Source of the DNA: Planctomycetota bacterium
Lineage (GTDB): Bacteria > Planctomycetota > Phycisphaerae > Phycisphaerales > UBA1924
Assembly (NCBI GenBank): GCA_024280755.1
Contig: JAJRPN010000009.1
Span: 1-64,000 of the forward strand
DNA: 64,000 bases
Direction: 5' to 3'
The translations under genes were made by a program, and so were the position numbers. Positions 25,418 to 32,677 of the stretch are shown here, in pieces. The number at the start of each line of letters is the position of its first letter. The stretch's first letter is position 1. The notes under the pieces are model-generated. The model saw only the letters and a list, made by a program, of their open reading frames with translations, was not told the origin of the DNA and made no database searches.

Positions 25418-27925
25418 GTGGCGGACGAGCCAAACACACAACCCGAAGGCGTTGAGATCGATCAGGCAGTTGGTGTCGAGACGGATCAATCAGCCGAGCA
25501 GGCGAGCTTTGTGATGCCCGAAGATCCGGTCGCTGCGCTCAAATCTGGATGGCGTGATGTTTGGCAGGTGCCTGCGCTGCTTGTTGGTGCGGGGATGTTG
25601 ATGTTTGGCGTTGCGTTTTCGATTTCGGGTTCGCCCGAGCCTGATATGTCGCCGACGATTACGGTCGCGAATCGGTTGATCGAGAACGAAGAGTATGAGC
25701 GTGCGATCGAGCTGCTCAACACCAAGGTGTATCCTTGGGTTTCTAAACCAGAATCGCCAACTGTCGATAAGGTGCAGTATCACCTTGCCAAAGCCCGATC
25801 GATTTTTCGCGGGCAGCGCAAGCTCCACCTTGATGACGACCGGAACCATGTCGCGATCATCCGCGAATATCTCGAAGCCGAGCGGATCGGCGGGGCGTTG
25901 GGCCCCAAGGATGCCGCCTCGCTTGCCAAGACCTATATCGCACGCGATGAGCTCGATCAAGCGATTCAGCGGGCGCGTGGTATCCCCGAATCTCAGCGAT
26001 ACCTCCGAGATTCGGTCCATCGTGAAGCGGTGAACTCGATGCTCGATCGGGTGGTTCCAGAGACTGTGCCCGCGATGAACCTGCTCGCTGATATGCTAAT
26101 CGATCCAAACTTACCAGTAGCGGATCGTGTTTGGGCACTTGAAACACAAGGGAATGTCCGCCTTGAGCAAGGGTTTGCCGAGGAGACAATCACTCGAATC
26201 TTGCGTGCGATGCCTCGGCTCGAACGCGCGGGCGTCGAAGGAAGATCTCGGCTGCATCTCATCTTGTCCAAAGCGTACAACATGACCGGCGCGATGGACC
26301 AGGCGGGCGTTCAGGCAGCTCATGCAAGAACGCTCTCGGTTAGTGGCGAGCCTCACTATCCAGAGATCCTGCTGATGGAAGCGATCATTGAAGATTCAAA
26401 GGGCAATACCGCTTTGGCTCGTGATCTTTTTAGTGAGATCGTGAGCAACTATTCCAGCTCGACCGCGTTGCCTTTGGCGTTGCTTGGTCTTGGCGAGACC
26501 GAGGCAGGGCTTAATGAGCCGGAGCTTTCGTACGAAGCATATGAAACCCTTGTGGATCAATACGATGCCTATGGGATCGAATCGTACCCTTCGAGGAATC
26601 AAGTTCTCGAATCGTTACTCGATCGAGCGAGTGATTCATTATCTGCGGGGGCTTCGGAAGAATCGATTCGCTATGCAACATTGGCCGATCGGTTGTATCG
26701 GGGTCGTGATATTCCCAGCGGCGTCCTCATCGCTTTGGCGATGGGGCATCAGGCATCGGCAGAGGCTTTGCTCGGCAAACCGATAAGCGAAGTGCGAACT
26801 TTACTTGGGCTTGATCCGTCGAATCGTGCGGAGGTTCAGCGCCATTTAATGTCTGCTGCGACAAACTATCGTGTTCATGCAGAGCAGCATGTGGTTGCCA
26901 ATCTACCTGTATACGCCGATTCGCTTTGGCGTTCGGCGGATCTCTTTGATCGCGCTGGCGATCAGCCTGAAGCGATTCAGGCGTTTAAGGTGTTCGCCGA
27001 GTCGATGCCTTCGGATCCTAAGCACGCCGAGGCTTTGTTCCGCTTGGCCGAATCACTCCGGGCATTGGGCGATTTTCAGGCAGCGTCGGATGTCTATAAA
27101 GGATTGATCGCTGATCGTGAGAGCAGCGCAGGAGCAGACATCGGACCATTCGCAGACGCGAGCCATGTGCCTTTGGCGCAGGCGTATTTGTATGATGAAG
27201 ACCTGTCGAATGATGCAGAAGCAGAGAAGTTGCTCACCACCGCACTCAACGGCTCGATGGGAACCTCGAAGACACAACTCTTTCGCGATGCCCTTCTCGA
27301 ACTTGGTGGATTGTACGATCGCACCGATCGAGCAGAGCGGGCGATCGAACGCTATGACGAGTTCATCGCGCGGTATCAGGATGATCCTGAAGCCGGGACG
27401 GTGTATTTCAAGCTCGCAGACGCCCATCGTCGGCTCGGCGATCAGATCGAGGCCACGCTCGATGAAGCGATGCCGGCAGCCGAAAAAAACCGCCGAATCG
27501 CCAGTGTTGCCAAGCATCGCCACGACGCGATCAAGCAATATGAGATGGCCATCGGGACACTGGGTCAACGGGCTGATGCACACCTTGGGCTCTTCGAGTC
27601 GATCGCATTGCGAAACTCGTATTTTTATCTCGGCGACTGTGCCTTTGATCTCGGTGAGTATGACAATGCGATCCGGTATTATGATCGCGCTCGCGATCGG
27701 TATGTCGCCGATCCAGCGTCGCTTGTCGCGATGGTTCAGATCGTCAATGCGTATATCGAGACCAAGCAGATCGGTCGGGCGCGAACCGCAAACGACCGAG
27801 CCAGACGGTTTTACGAATCGGTGCCAGATACGGTTTGGGATGATCCGAACCTGCCTATGGACCGGTCCGACTGGGAGCGTTGGCTCGATTCGAGCGCGGT
27901 GCTTCTTGCTCAGTCTGATCAGTGA
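25418..27925 (+). CDS. Membrane-anchored TPR-repeat protein
   Basis: About 835 residues from GTG 25418, chosen because GGAAGG lies about 7 bases upstream; the frame opens at 25376 and GTG 25403 is also possible. A hydrophilic N-terminal segment of about 45 residues leads to one membrane helix (VPALLVGAGMLMFGVAFSI), then a long helical region with TPR-like units (EYERAIELLNTKVYP; GALGPKDAASLAKTYIARDELDQAIQRA; AIQAFKVFAESMPSDPKHAEALFRLAESLRALGDFQAASDVYKG; RAERAIERYDEFIARYQDDPEAGTVYFKLADAHRRLGD; ALRNSYFYLGDCAFDLGEYDNAIRYYDRARDRY). Role unknown: a YbgF/BamD-like envelope scaffold is possible. It ends about 150 bases before the flagellar locus. Confidence 0.75.
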   Translation: MADEPNTQPEGVEIDQAVGVETDQSAEQASFVMPEDPVAALKSGWRDVWQVPALLVGAGMLMFGVAFSISGSPEPDMSPTITVANRLIENEEYERAIELLNTKVYPWVSKPESPTVDKVQYHLAKARSIFRGQRKLHLDDDRNHVAIIREYLEAERIGGALGPKDAASLAKTYIARDELDQAIQRARGIPESQRYLRDSVHREAVNSMLDRVVPETVPAMNLLADMLIDPNLPVADRVWALETQGNVRLEQGFAEETITRILRAMPRLERAGVEGRSRLHLILSKAYNMTGAMDQAGVQAAHARTLSVSGEPHYPEILLMEAIIEDSKGNTALARDLFSEIVSNYSSSTALPLALLGLGETEAGLNEPELSYEAYETLVDQYDAYGIESYPSRNQVLESLLDRASDSLSAGASEESIRYATLADRLYRGRDIPSGVLIALAMGHQASAEALLGKPISEVRTLLGLDPSNRAEVQRHLMSAATNYRVHAEQHVVANLPVYADSLWRSADLFDRAGDQPEAIQAFKVFAESMPSDPKHAEALFRLAESLRALGDFQAASDVYKGLIADRESSAGADIGPFADASHVPLAQAYLYDEDLSNDAEAEKLLTTALNGSMGTSKTQLFRDALLELGGLYDRTDRAERAIERYDEFIARYQDDPEAGTVYFKLADAHRRLGDQIEATLDEAMPAAEKNRRIASVAKHRHDAIKQYEMAIGTLGQRADAHLGLFESIALRNSYFYLGDCAFDLGEYDNAIRYYDRARDRYVADPASLVAMVQIVNAYIETKQIGRARTANDRARRFYESVPDTVWDDPNLPMDRSDWERWLDSSAVLLAQSDQ

Positions 27926-27964
27926 GTGTTTTTTGCGCACAAACTGGTGAAATCCGCGCCAACA

Positions 27965-28016
27965 GCCGATAACCAAATAGGCCGAGAGATATGGGAATGG
28001 ATTCCCGCGTCGGCCT
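27965..28016 (+). promoter_or_regulatory. GCCGATAA motif and hairpin ahead of the flagellar locus
   Basis: GCCGATAA (FliA -10 consensus) at 27965-27972 has no good -35. Immediately downstream an inverted repeat AGGCCGA (27979-27985) / TCGGCCT (28010-28016) encloses a second one, GGGAAT / ATTCCC (27993-28006). Either a structured leader of the flgN-like transcript or a terminator without a T run for the TPR gene. Confidence 0.35.
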
Positions 28017-28076
28017 CGTAGTGCGAGCACTCATTTGAGGCTCTCCCTATAGAGTTTCTGCTGAAAAGGGTCACGG

Positions 28077-28550
28077 ATGACCAAGCCAGATCTGACACCA
28101 AAGCTCAACGCTCCCGGAGCCCGTCTGCATTCGCTTGTTGATCAAGCGCAGATTTTGATGGATCAACTCACCGTTCTGTCGGATGGGCAGAGTGAAGCCA
28201 TCGAGGGCGGCGATGTCGCACAGATCGTTGAAATCGTGAGCAAGCGAGACCCGGTTGTTCATGGGCTGGTCAATGTCGGCGAAGAAATCGGTGCATTTAT
28301 CGAAGATCCAGAGATGATCGCCAAGGTGAGCGACAACGAGCGATCGAAGGCGATGGCGAGAATCGCATCGATCGAACACGCGATGAAACGATTGCGAGAG
28401 CGTGATGCTCAAGATCAAGTACAGATGAAAGCAACCCGCGACGCGATGGCTGAGCAGTTGTCCAATATGGGGACGAATCAGTCCGCATTGCGTGCCTATT
28501 CAGGGCGTCCAAGCACGCCCAATCCCATTCTTCAAGATCGGCAAGGATGA
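28077..28550 (+). CDS. flgN: FlgN-like flagellar export chaperone
   Basis: 157 residues, all helical with coiled-coil character: LHSLVDQAQILMDQLTVLSDGQSEAIEGGDVAQIVEIVSKRDPVVHGLV is the FlgN-type first helix pair (the L...LS.GQ..AI...D...I..I...R pattern), and a Gln/Arg-rich C-terminus ends in Pro-rich sequence. FlgN escorts the hook-filament junction proteins FlgK and FlgL to the export gate. Known FlgN sequences are poorly conserved, so the call rests on length, helix pattern and location at the head of the flagellar locus. Its stop overlaps the kinase start (ATGA). Confidence 0.6.
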   Translation: MTKPDLTPKLNAPGARLHSLVDQAQILMDQLTVLSDGQSEAIEGGDVAQIVEIVSKRDPVVHGLVNVGEEIGAFIEDPEMIAKVSDNERSKAMARIASIEHAMKRLRERDAQDQVQMKATRDAMAEQLSNMGTNQSALRAYSGRPSTPNPILQDRQG

Positions 28551-29560
28551 TCCCTATGGCGCATGCGATAGAAGAGCAGGTTGATCAAGGCACTGATGCG
28601 ATCGGTGACGGTCTTTCGACGACAGATCTTGGTGAGCTGATGTCGGCTTTTACAGAGGTGACGACCAAACTCGAACGGACGCACGGGCAGCTTCGATCAG
28701 AAGTAAGCCGATTAAGCACAGAGTTGCATCAGGCCAATGAGGCGCTCGAACGCTCGCGCCGATTGGCTGCTTTGGGCGAGATGGCTGCTGGGATCTCGCA
28801 CGAGATCCGCAACCCGCTTGGGTCGATCCAGCTCTATGCCAATATGCTTGTCGAAGATCTTTCAGCGATGCCTGAGCAGTGTCAGATTGTTCGAAAAATC
28901 GGACGAGCGGTGCGTGGGCTTGATGAAATTGTTGGCGATGTGCTGACCTTTGCCCGAGAAATGAAGGTGCATTGGCACCCGTGCGAAACATCGGCATTGA
29001 TCGAGTGTTCGCTCGAGTTGTGCTGTGCTGAGATCGGCTCGGCTGTGATCCGATCTGATTTAGAGCATGATTCTTTCGAGCTGCTGTGCGATCCAACACT
29101 GATCCAACAGGCATTGGTCAATATTTTGCGGAACGCTGGCGAAGCCAACCGTGTGGGCGGCGGGCAAGAACTTGTGGTTTCGGTCGAAGCAGTCGTTTTC
29201 GAATCAGACAACCAGCAGGTCGAAGGCGTGAAGTTTTCGGTATGTGATCAGGGCGATGGGATGCCTGAGAATGTAATCGAACGGATGTTCAATCCATTCT
29301 TCACAACCCGCGACACGGGCACGGGGTTGGGCTTGGCGATTGTCCATCGGATTATCGAAGCCCATCAAGGCAAGGTAGAAGTAACCAATAACTGTTCGAA
29401 CAGTGGTTTAAGCACTAGTTCAGGCAGGGGTGCAACCGTCGAGTTGTATATTCCAAAGACACCTTCGTTGGTGGTCTCACGGAGCGATCAGGCTTTGGAG
29501 AGCGCAGAGATCGTGATCATGCCACAGCGTCAAGCAGTGCAAACTCATGGGGTAAGTTAA
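28547..29560 (+). CDS. Flagellar sensor kinase, FlrB/AtoS-like
   Basis: 337 residues, soluble. A coiled-coil N-terminus (LERTHGQLRSEVSRLSTELHQANEALERSRRLAALGEM) leads to the H-box GISHEIRNPLGSIQLYANML, then N-box LVNILRNAGEAN, G1 VCDQGDGMP, F-box FNPFFTT and G2 GTGLGLAIV. No membrane segment or input domain beyond the coiled coil, as in FlrB/FleS kinases that start the class III flagellar cascade. It is placed directly before an NtrC-type regulator (1 base between stop and start), so they form a cognate pair that should act on RpoN promoters of this locus, for example that at 31172. Confidence 0.85.
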   Translation: MIPMAHAIEEQVDQGTDAIGDGLSTTDLGELMSAFTEVTTKLERTHGQLRSEVSRLSTELHQANEALERSRRLAALGEMAAGISHEIRNPLGSIQLYANMLVEDLSAMPEQCQIVRKIGRAVRGLDEIVGDVLTFAREMKVHWHPCETSALIECSLELCCAEIGSAVIRSDLEHDSFELLCDPTLIQQALVNILRNAGEANRVGGGQELVVSVEAVVFESDNQQVEGVKFSVCDQGDGMPENVIERMFNPFFTTRDTGTGLGLAIVHRIIEAHQGKVEVTNNCSNSGLSTSSGRGATVELYIPKTPSLVVSRSDQALESAEIVIMPQRQAVQTHGVS

Positions 29561-31138
29561 ATGTCGAAAATGATTCTTGTAGTTGATGACAAAGAAATGA
29601 TGCGCGACTCGATCGGGTCAACACTCACCCGTGCGGGCTTTGGAGTTCGTACCGCGTGCGATGCCAAGTCTGCGCTCAAAGAGATCGCTTCGCGTCGTCC
29701 AGATGCGGTGGTGACCGATCTTAATATGCCAGGCATGACCGGCATCGAACTCGCTGGTGAGATCCAAGAGATCGATGACGATCTCCCTGTGATCCTGATG
29801 ACCGCGTTTGGAACGATCGAAACAGCGGTGCAGGCGATGAAGAACGGTGCATATGATTTTATTACCAAGCCGTTTGAAGGCGATGAACTGATCATCTCGA
29901 TCAAACGCGCGATCTCGCATGCCTCGGTTGTTCGTGAAAATGCGATCCTCAAAGCCAATGTCGGGCGATCGAATCACGCGAATCGTGAAGGGCTGACAGG
30001 TTTAGATCGGCTTATTGGCGACTCGGATGCGATGCGTAAGGTTCGCGAGCAAGTGCGGGCGGTCGCGTCGAGTCATGGGACAGTATTAATCACTGGCGAG
30101 AGCGGCGTTGGCAAGGAAGTCGTTGCCCATGCGGTGCATGATTTGAGCCCTCGTATTGAGTCGCCGTTCCTCGCGGTCAACTGTGCCGCCCTCAACGAGA
30201 GTCTGCTCGAATCTGAACTTTTCGGGCACGAAAAAGGTGCTTTTACGGGTGCGGACAAGCTCCGTAAGGGGCGATTCGAGCTTGCTGATACCGGCTCGTT
30301 GTTGCTTGATGAGGTGTCGGAAGTGTCGCCTCAGATTCAGGCGAAGCTTTTGCGAGTGCTTCAAGAACGGGCTTTCGAGCGTGTTGGGTCGAGCAAGACG
30401 ATCGGTGTGGATGTGCGAATCATCGCAACAAGCAACCGAGATCTGCCACACGCAGCATCGATGGGTGAGTTCCGACAAGACTTGTTCTATAGGCTCAATG
30501 TGCTTCCGATCCAGATCCCAGCATTGCGAGAACGGCTCGCGGATGTTCCGATTTTGGCGCAATATTTTATTGATCATATCTGTCAACGAGACGGGCGAAA
30601 ATGTACCCGGTTTGATGATGGCGCGATTGATCTACTTCGTGGATATCGCTGGCCGGGCAATGTACGCGAGTTGCAAAATATCTGTGAGCGTGCGGTTGTA
30701 CTCAGCGACAGCAAGTCAACCACGATCGCTCATACACTGATCGAACCTTGGCTGATGACCTCGCGCCCGATGCCCAAGGCAACGCCTTTGCGTGCTTCGA
30801 ACATGAACGGCAACGCTTCACGAATGGCTGAAGCCAAGCCAATGAATATGCCAAGTGGGGCATCAATGGTGAGCAACGGGTTCAACTCGATGAGTTCATC
30901 GAGTGTTGCTGAACCCAAGCCAATGGGACAGAGCGGCTTTGAATCTGGACATCAGACGCAGACGCTGCCCGGAGATCGAACCTTGGCAGATCTTGAGCGA
31001 GATATGATCGTTGCGACATTGCAGCGGTTTAACGGCCATCGTCAGAAAACCGCCAAGGCACTTGGGATCGGTGTGCGAACACTTGGGCTCAAGCTCAAGA
31101 AGTGGAAAGAAGAAAGCTTGGTTTCGCCAAACCTTTGA
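29561..31138 (+). CDS. Flagellar sigma54-dependent activator, FlrC/FleR-like
   Basis: 525 residues: receiver domain (DDKEMMRDS, phospho-Asp in AVVTDLNMPGMTG, ITKP), AAA+ domain with Walker A GESGVGKE and HEKGAFTGADK (sigma54 loop), then a low-complexity Met/Asn/Ser linker of about 80 residues (MNGNASRMAEAKPMNMPSG...), and a Fis-type HTH (NGHRQKTAKALGIGVRTLGLKLKKW). The linker is unusual in length and make-up. With the kinase upstream it should activate RpoN promoters of the hook-basal-body genes; a -24/-12 element lies just 34 bases beyond its stop. Confidence 0.9.
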   Translation: MSKMILVVDDKEMMRDSIGSTLTRAGFGVRTACDAKSALKEIASRRPDAVVTDLNMPGMTGIELAGEIQEIDDDLPVILMTAFGTIETAVQAMKNGAYDFITKPFEGDELIISIKRAISHASVVRENAILKANVGRSNHANREGLTGLDRLIGDSDAMRKVREQVRAVASSHGTVLITGESGVGKEVVAHAVHDLSPRIESPFLAVNCAALNESLLESELFGHEKGAFTGADKLRKGRFELADTGSLLLDEVSEVSPQIQAKLLRVLQERAFERVGSSKTIGVDVRIIATSNRDLPHAASMGEFRQDLFYRLNVLPIQIPALRERLADVPILAQYFIDHICQRDGRKCTRFDDGAIDLLRGYRWPGNVRELQNICERAVVLSDSKSTTIAHTLIEPWLMTSRPMPKATPLRASNMNGNASRMAEAKPMNMPSGASMVSNGFNSMSSSSVAEPKPMGQSGFESGHQTQTLPGDRTLADLERDMIVATLQRFNGHRQKTAKALGIGVRTLGLKLKKWKEESLVSPNL

Positions 31139-31171
31139 GGCTGAGCAGGTTATTGAGCCGGTGAGAGCGGT

Positions 31172-31187
31172 TGGTATGGGCTTTGCG
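31172..31187 (+). promoter_or_regulatory. Sigma54 (-24/-12) promoter of flgB-flgC-fliE
   Basis: TGGTATGGGCTTTGCG: GG and GC are exactly 10 bases apart, and the -12 reads TTTGC, close to TGGCAC-N5-TTGC. A start about 11 bases past the GC puts the 5' end near 31198, just before the flgB ribosome site. Directly downstream of a gene for a sigma54 activator. Confidence 0.7.
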
Positions 31188-31210
31188 AAAGGCCGTAGTG
31201 GAGTACGATA

Positions 31211-31651
31211 ATGGGCATTAGCGATCTATCAACATCTGGAGCCATGCCAACATTGGAAAAGATGTTCCTGTTCGCTGGGCAGCGCCAAAGGCTGATCGCC
31301 AACAACATCGCCAATATCGACACGCCGGGCTTTCAGAGTTCGGATGTTGATCCCAAAGATTTCCAGAAGATGCTCGGGGAGGCGATCGATTCTCGGCGGA
31401 CAAAGAACGGGGGGGCGTTTGGTGAAATCGAACTCAAACGCAACAGTTTGGTACACATGCGAGGCTCGCAGATGATCCTCAATCCTGTGTCATCTGGCAC
31501 GGGCGGGGCGTTTCATGATGGGAATGATCGAGATCTCGAAAAGTTGATGCAGCAGTTGGTTGAAAACGCATCAACATTTCGGATTGCAGCAGATTTGATG
31601 CGAAAAAGTCAGTCTCAGCTCAAACTCGCAATTGGTCAGCGTGTGCTCTAA
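31211..31651 (+). CDS. flgB: Flagellar basal-body rod protein FlgB
   Basis: 146 residues. FlgB is the proximal rod protein, exported by the flagellar type III system. The N-terminal rod signature is clear: LFAGQRQRLIANNIANIDTPGFQSSDVDPKDFQKML, and the C-terminal helix (MQQLVENASTFRIAADLMRKSQSQLKLAIGQRVL) is the other half of the coiled-coil pair. A central Gly/His/Asp stretch (GTGGAFHDGNDRDLEK) replaces the usual NNVD motif region. GGAG lies 9 bases before ATG. First gene behind the sigma54 promoter, 30 bases before flgC. Confidence 0.95.
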   Translation: MGISDLSTSGAMPTLEKMFLFAGQRQRLIANNIANIDTPGFQSSDVDPKDFQKMLGEAIDSRRTKNGGAFGEIELKRNSLVHMRGSQMILNPVSSGTGGAFHDGNDRDLEKLMQQLVENASTFRIAADLMRKSQSQLKLAIGQRVL

Positions 31652-31681
31652 GAGGCTTCTCTAAAAAGGATAGGATGAACA

Positions 31682-32083
31682 ATGTACGGCTCACTCGATA
31701 TCTCAACTTCAGGCATGATCGCACAACGCACGCGGATGGCTGTGATCGCCTCAAATATTGCCAATGTGAATACACTCGAAAACGCCAAAGGCGAATATGA
31801 TCCGTACCTTCGCCGATCGGTGATGCTCTCGGCAGATAGCGGCGATGGGCAAGGGCTCGGGGTTCGTGTTTCGGATATTCAGATCGAGGCGGGTGCTTTG
31901 CGTCAGGCGTATCGTCCGAGTCATCCGCATGCCGACGCCAATGGGTATATTAATGTGCCCGATATCGATACAACCAGTGAATGGGTGAACGGCCTCGAGG
32001 CTTCGCGGGCGTATGAGGCCAATGTTGTTGCAGCCGAAGCGACCAAAAGCATGTTGGCCCAGGCGTTGCGTTTGTTGGCTTAG
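31682..32083 (+). CDS. flgC: Flagellar basal-body rod protein FlgC
   Basis: 133 residues, normal length. N-terminal LDISTSGMIAQRTRMAVIASNIANVNTLENAKGEYDPYLRRSV is the rod signature; C-terminal VNGLEASRAYEANVVAAEATKSMLAQALRLLA completes the coiled coil. The central PDIDTTSEWVNGLEASRAYEAN matches the conserved VDMVxEMVNMIxASRAYEAN region of FlgC with some changes. Ribosome site AGGAT 7-8 bases upstream. Confidence 0.95.
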   Translation: MYGSLDISTSGMIAQRTRMAVIASNIANVNTLENAKGEYDPYLRRSVMLSADSGDGQGLGVRVSDIQIEAGALRQAYRPSHPHADANGYINVPDIDTTSEWVNGLEASRAYEANVVAAEATKSMLAQALRLLA

Positions 32084-32152
32084 TGTGCTATCTTCTTTAC
32101 GAACCAATCTTGTCTTCTTGATCAACAGGACTCTTGACGAACGGAACCAACT

Positions 32153-32467
32153 ATGAGCGACCCACTCGGATTCATTTCAGGCGCGGCTAATGCGAATCGA
32201 TTACCTGCTGCGGGTTTAGGACAATCCAAGCCAGCGAATGGGCAAGGCCCAAACTTTAAGTCGCTGCTGATGGAGAACTTGAATCAAGTCAACGCGATGC
32301 AAGCGGACGCGGGCAAGGCAACCGAAGACTTGATGACCGGTAAGCGGAACGATCTTGAAGGCGTAATCGCAGCGACCGAGAAGGCCGATACGGCGTTCAA
32401 GATGCTCCAAGCAATGCGCAATCAGGTCATGGAAGCGTATGAAGAAGTCAAGCAGATGAGAGTCTGA
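32153..32467 (+). CDS. fliE: Flagellar hook-basal body protein FliE
   Basis: 104 residues, typical for FliE, which joins the MS ring to the rod. NFKSLLMENLNQVNAMQADAGKATEDLMTGKRNDLEGVIAATEKADTAFKMLQAMRNQVMEAYEEVKQMRV carries the family pattern (F...L...L..VN..Q..A......GE..DLH.V..A..KA...F......VRNKV..AYQEIM.M.V). It ends the flgBC-fliE unit; a strong terminator follows. Confidence 0.95.
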   Translation: MSDPLGFISGAANANRLPAAGLGQSKPANGQGPNFKSLLMENLNQVNAMQADAGKATEDLMTGKRNDLEGVIAATEKADTAFKMLQAMRNQVMEAYEEVKQMRV

Positions 32468-32493
32468 TCGAAGGCTAAAACAAGAGATACATG

Positions 32494-32515
32494 CCGAGCA
32501 TTGCTCGGTTTTTTT
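32494..32515 (+). terminator. Rho-independent terminator after fliE
   Basis: CCGAGC, loop ATT, GCTCGG, then seven T (32509-32515). It separates flgBC-fliE from the large fliF operon. Confidence 0.88.
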
Positions 32516-32611
32516 ATAGATGTGCGCAAGTCCTGCATGCCTCAATATTCCGCAAAAAAGTATAACTGTGTTGTGATGCTCAGCGCACACATCGGCCGAT
32601 GATGCCTTCAC

Positions 32612-32627
32612 TGGCGCGGTTCTCGCG
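32612..32627 (+). promoter_or_regulatory. Candidate sigma54 promoter of the fliF operon
   Basis: TGGCGCGGTTCTCGCG has GG and GC 10 bases apart; -24 is good, -12 reads TCGC rather than TTGC. A start near 32639 would serve the fliF ATG at 32678. It lies just after the fliE terminator, where a promoter is needed. Confidence 0.45.
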
Positions 32628-32677
32628 TGCTAGGGGTGCAAGGATTGCGCCCGTTCGTGGCAGGAGGCCCAAGAGCG

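Noticed and set aside
27053-28030. 325-residue minus-strand open frame
   Set aside because: Antisense to the TPR gene; the frame is open because of codon bias on the other strand.
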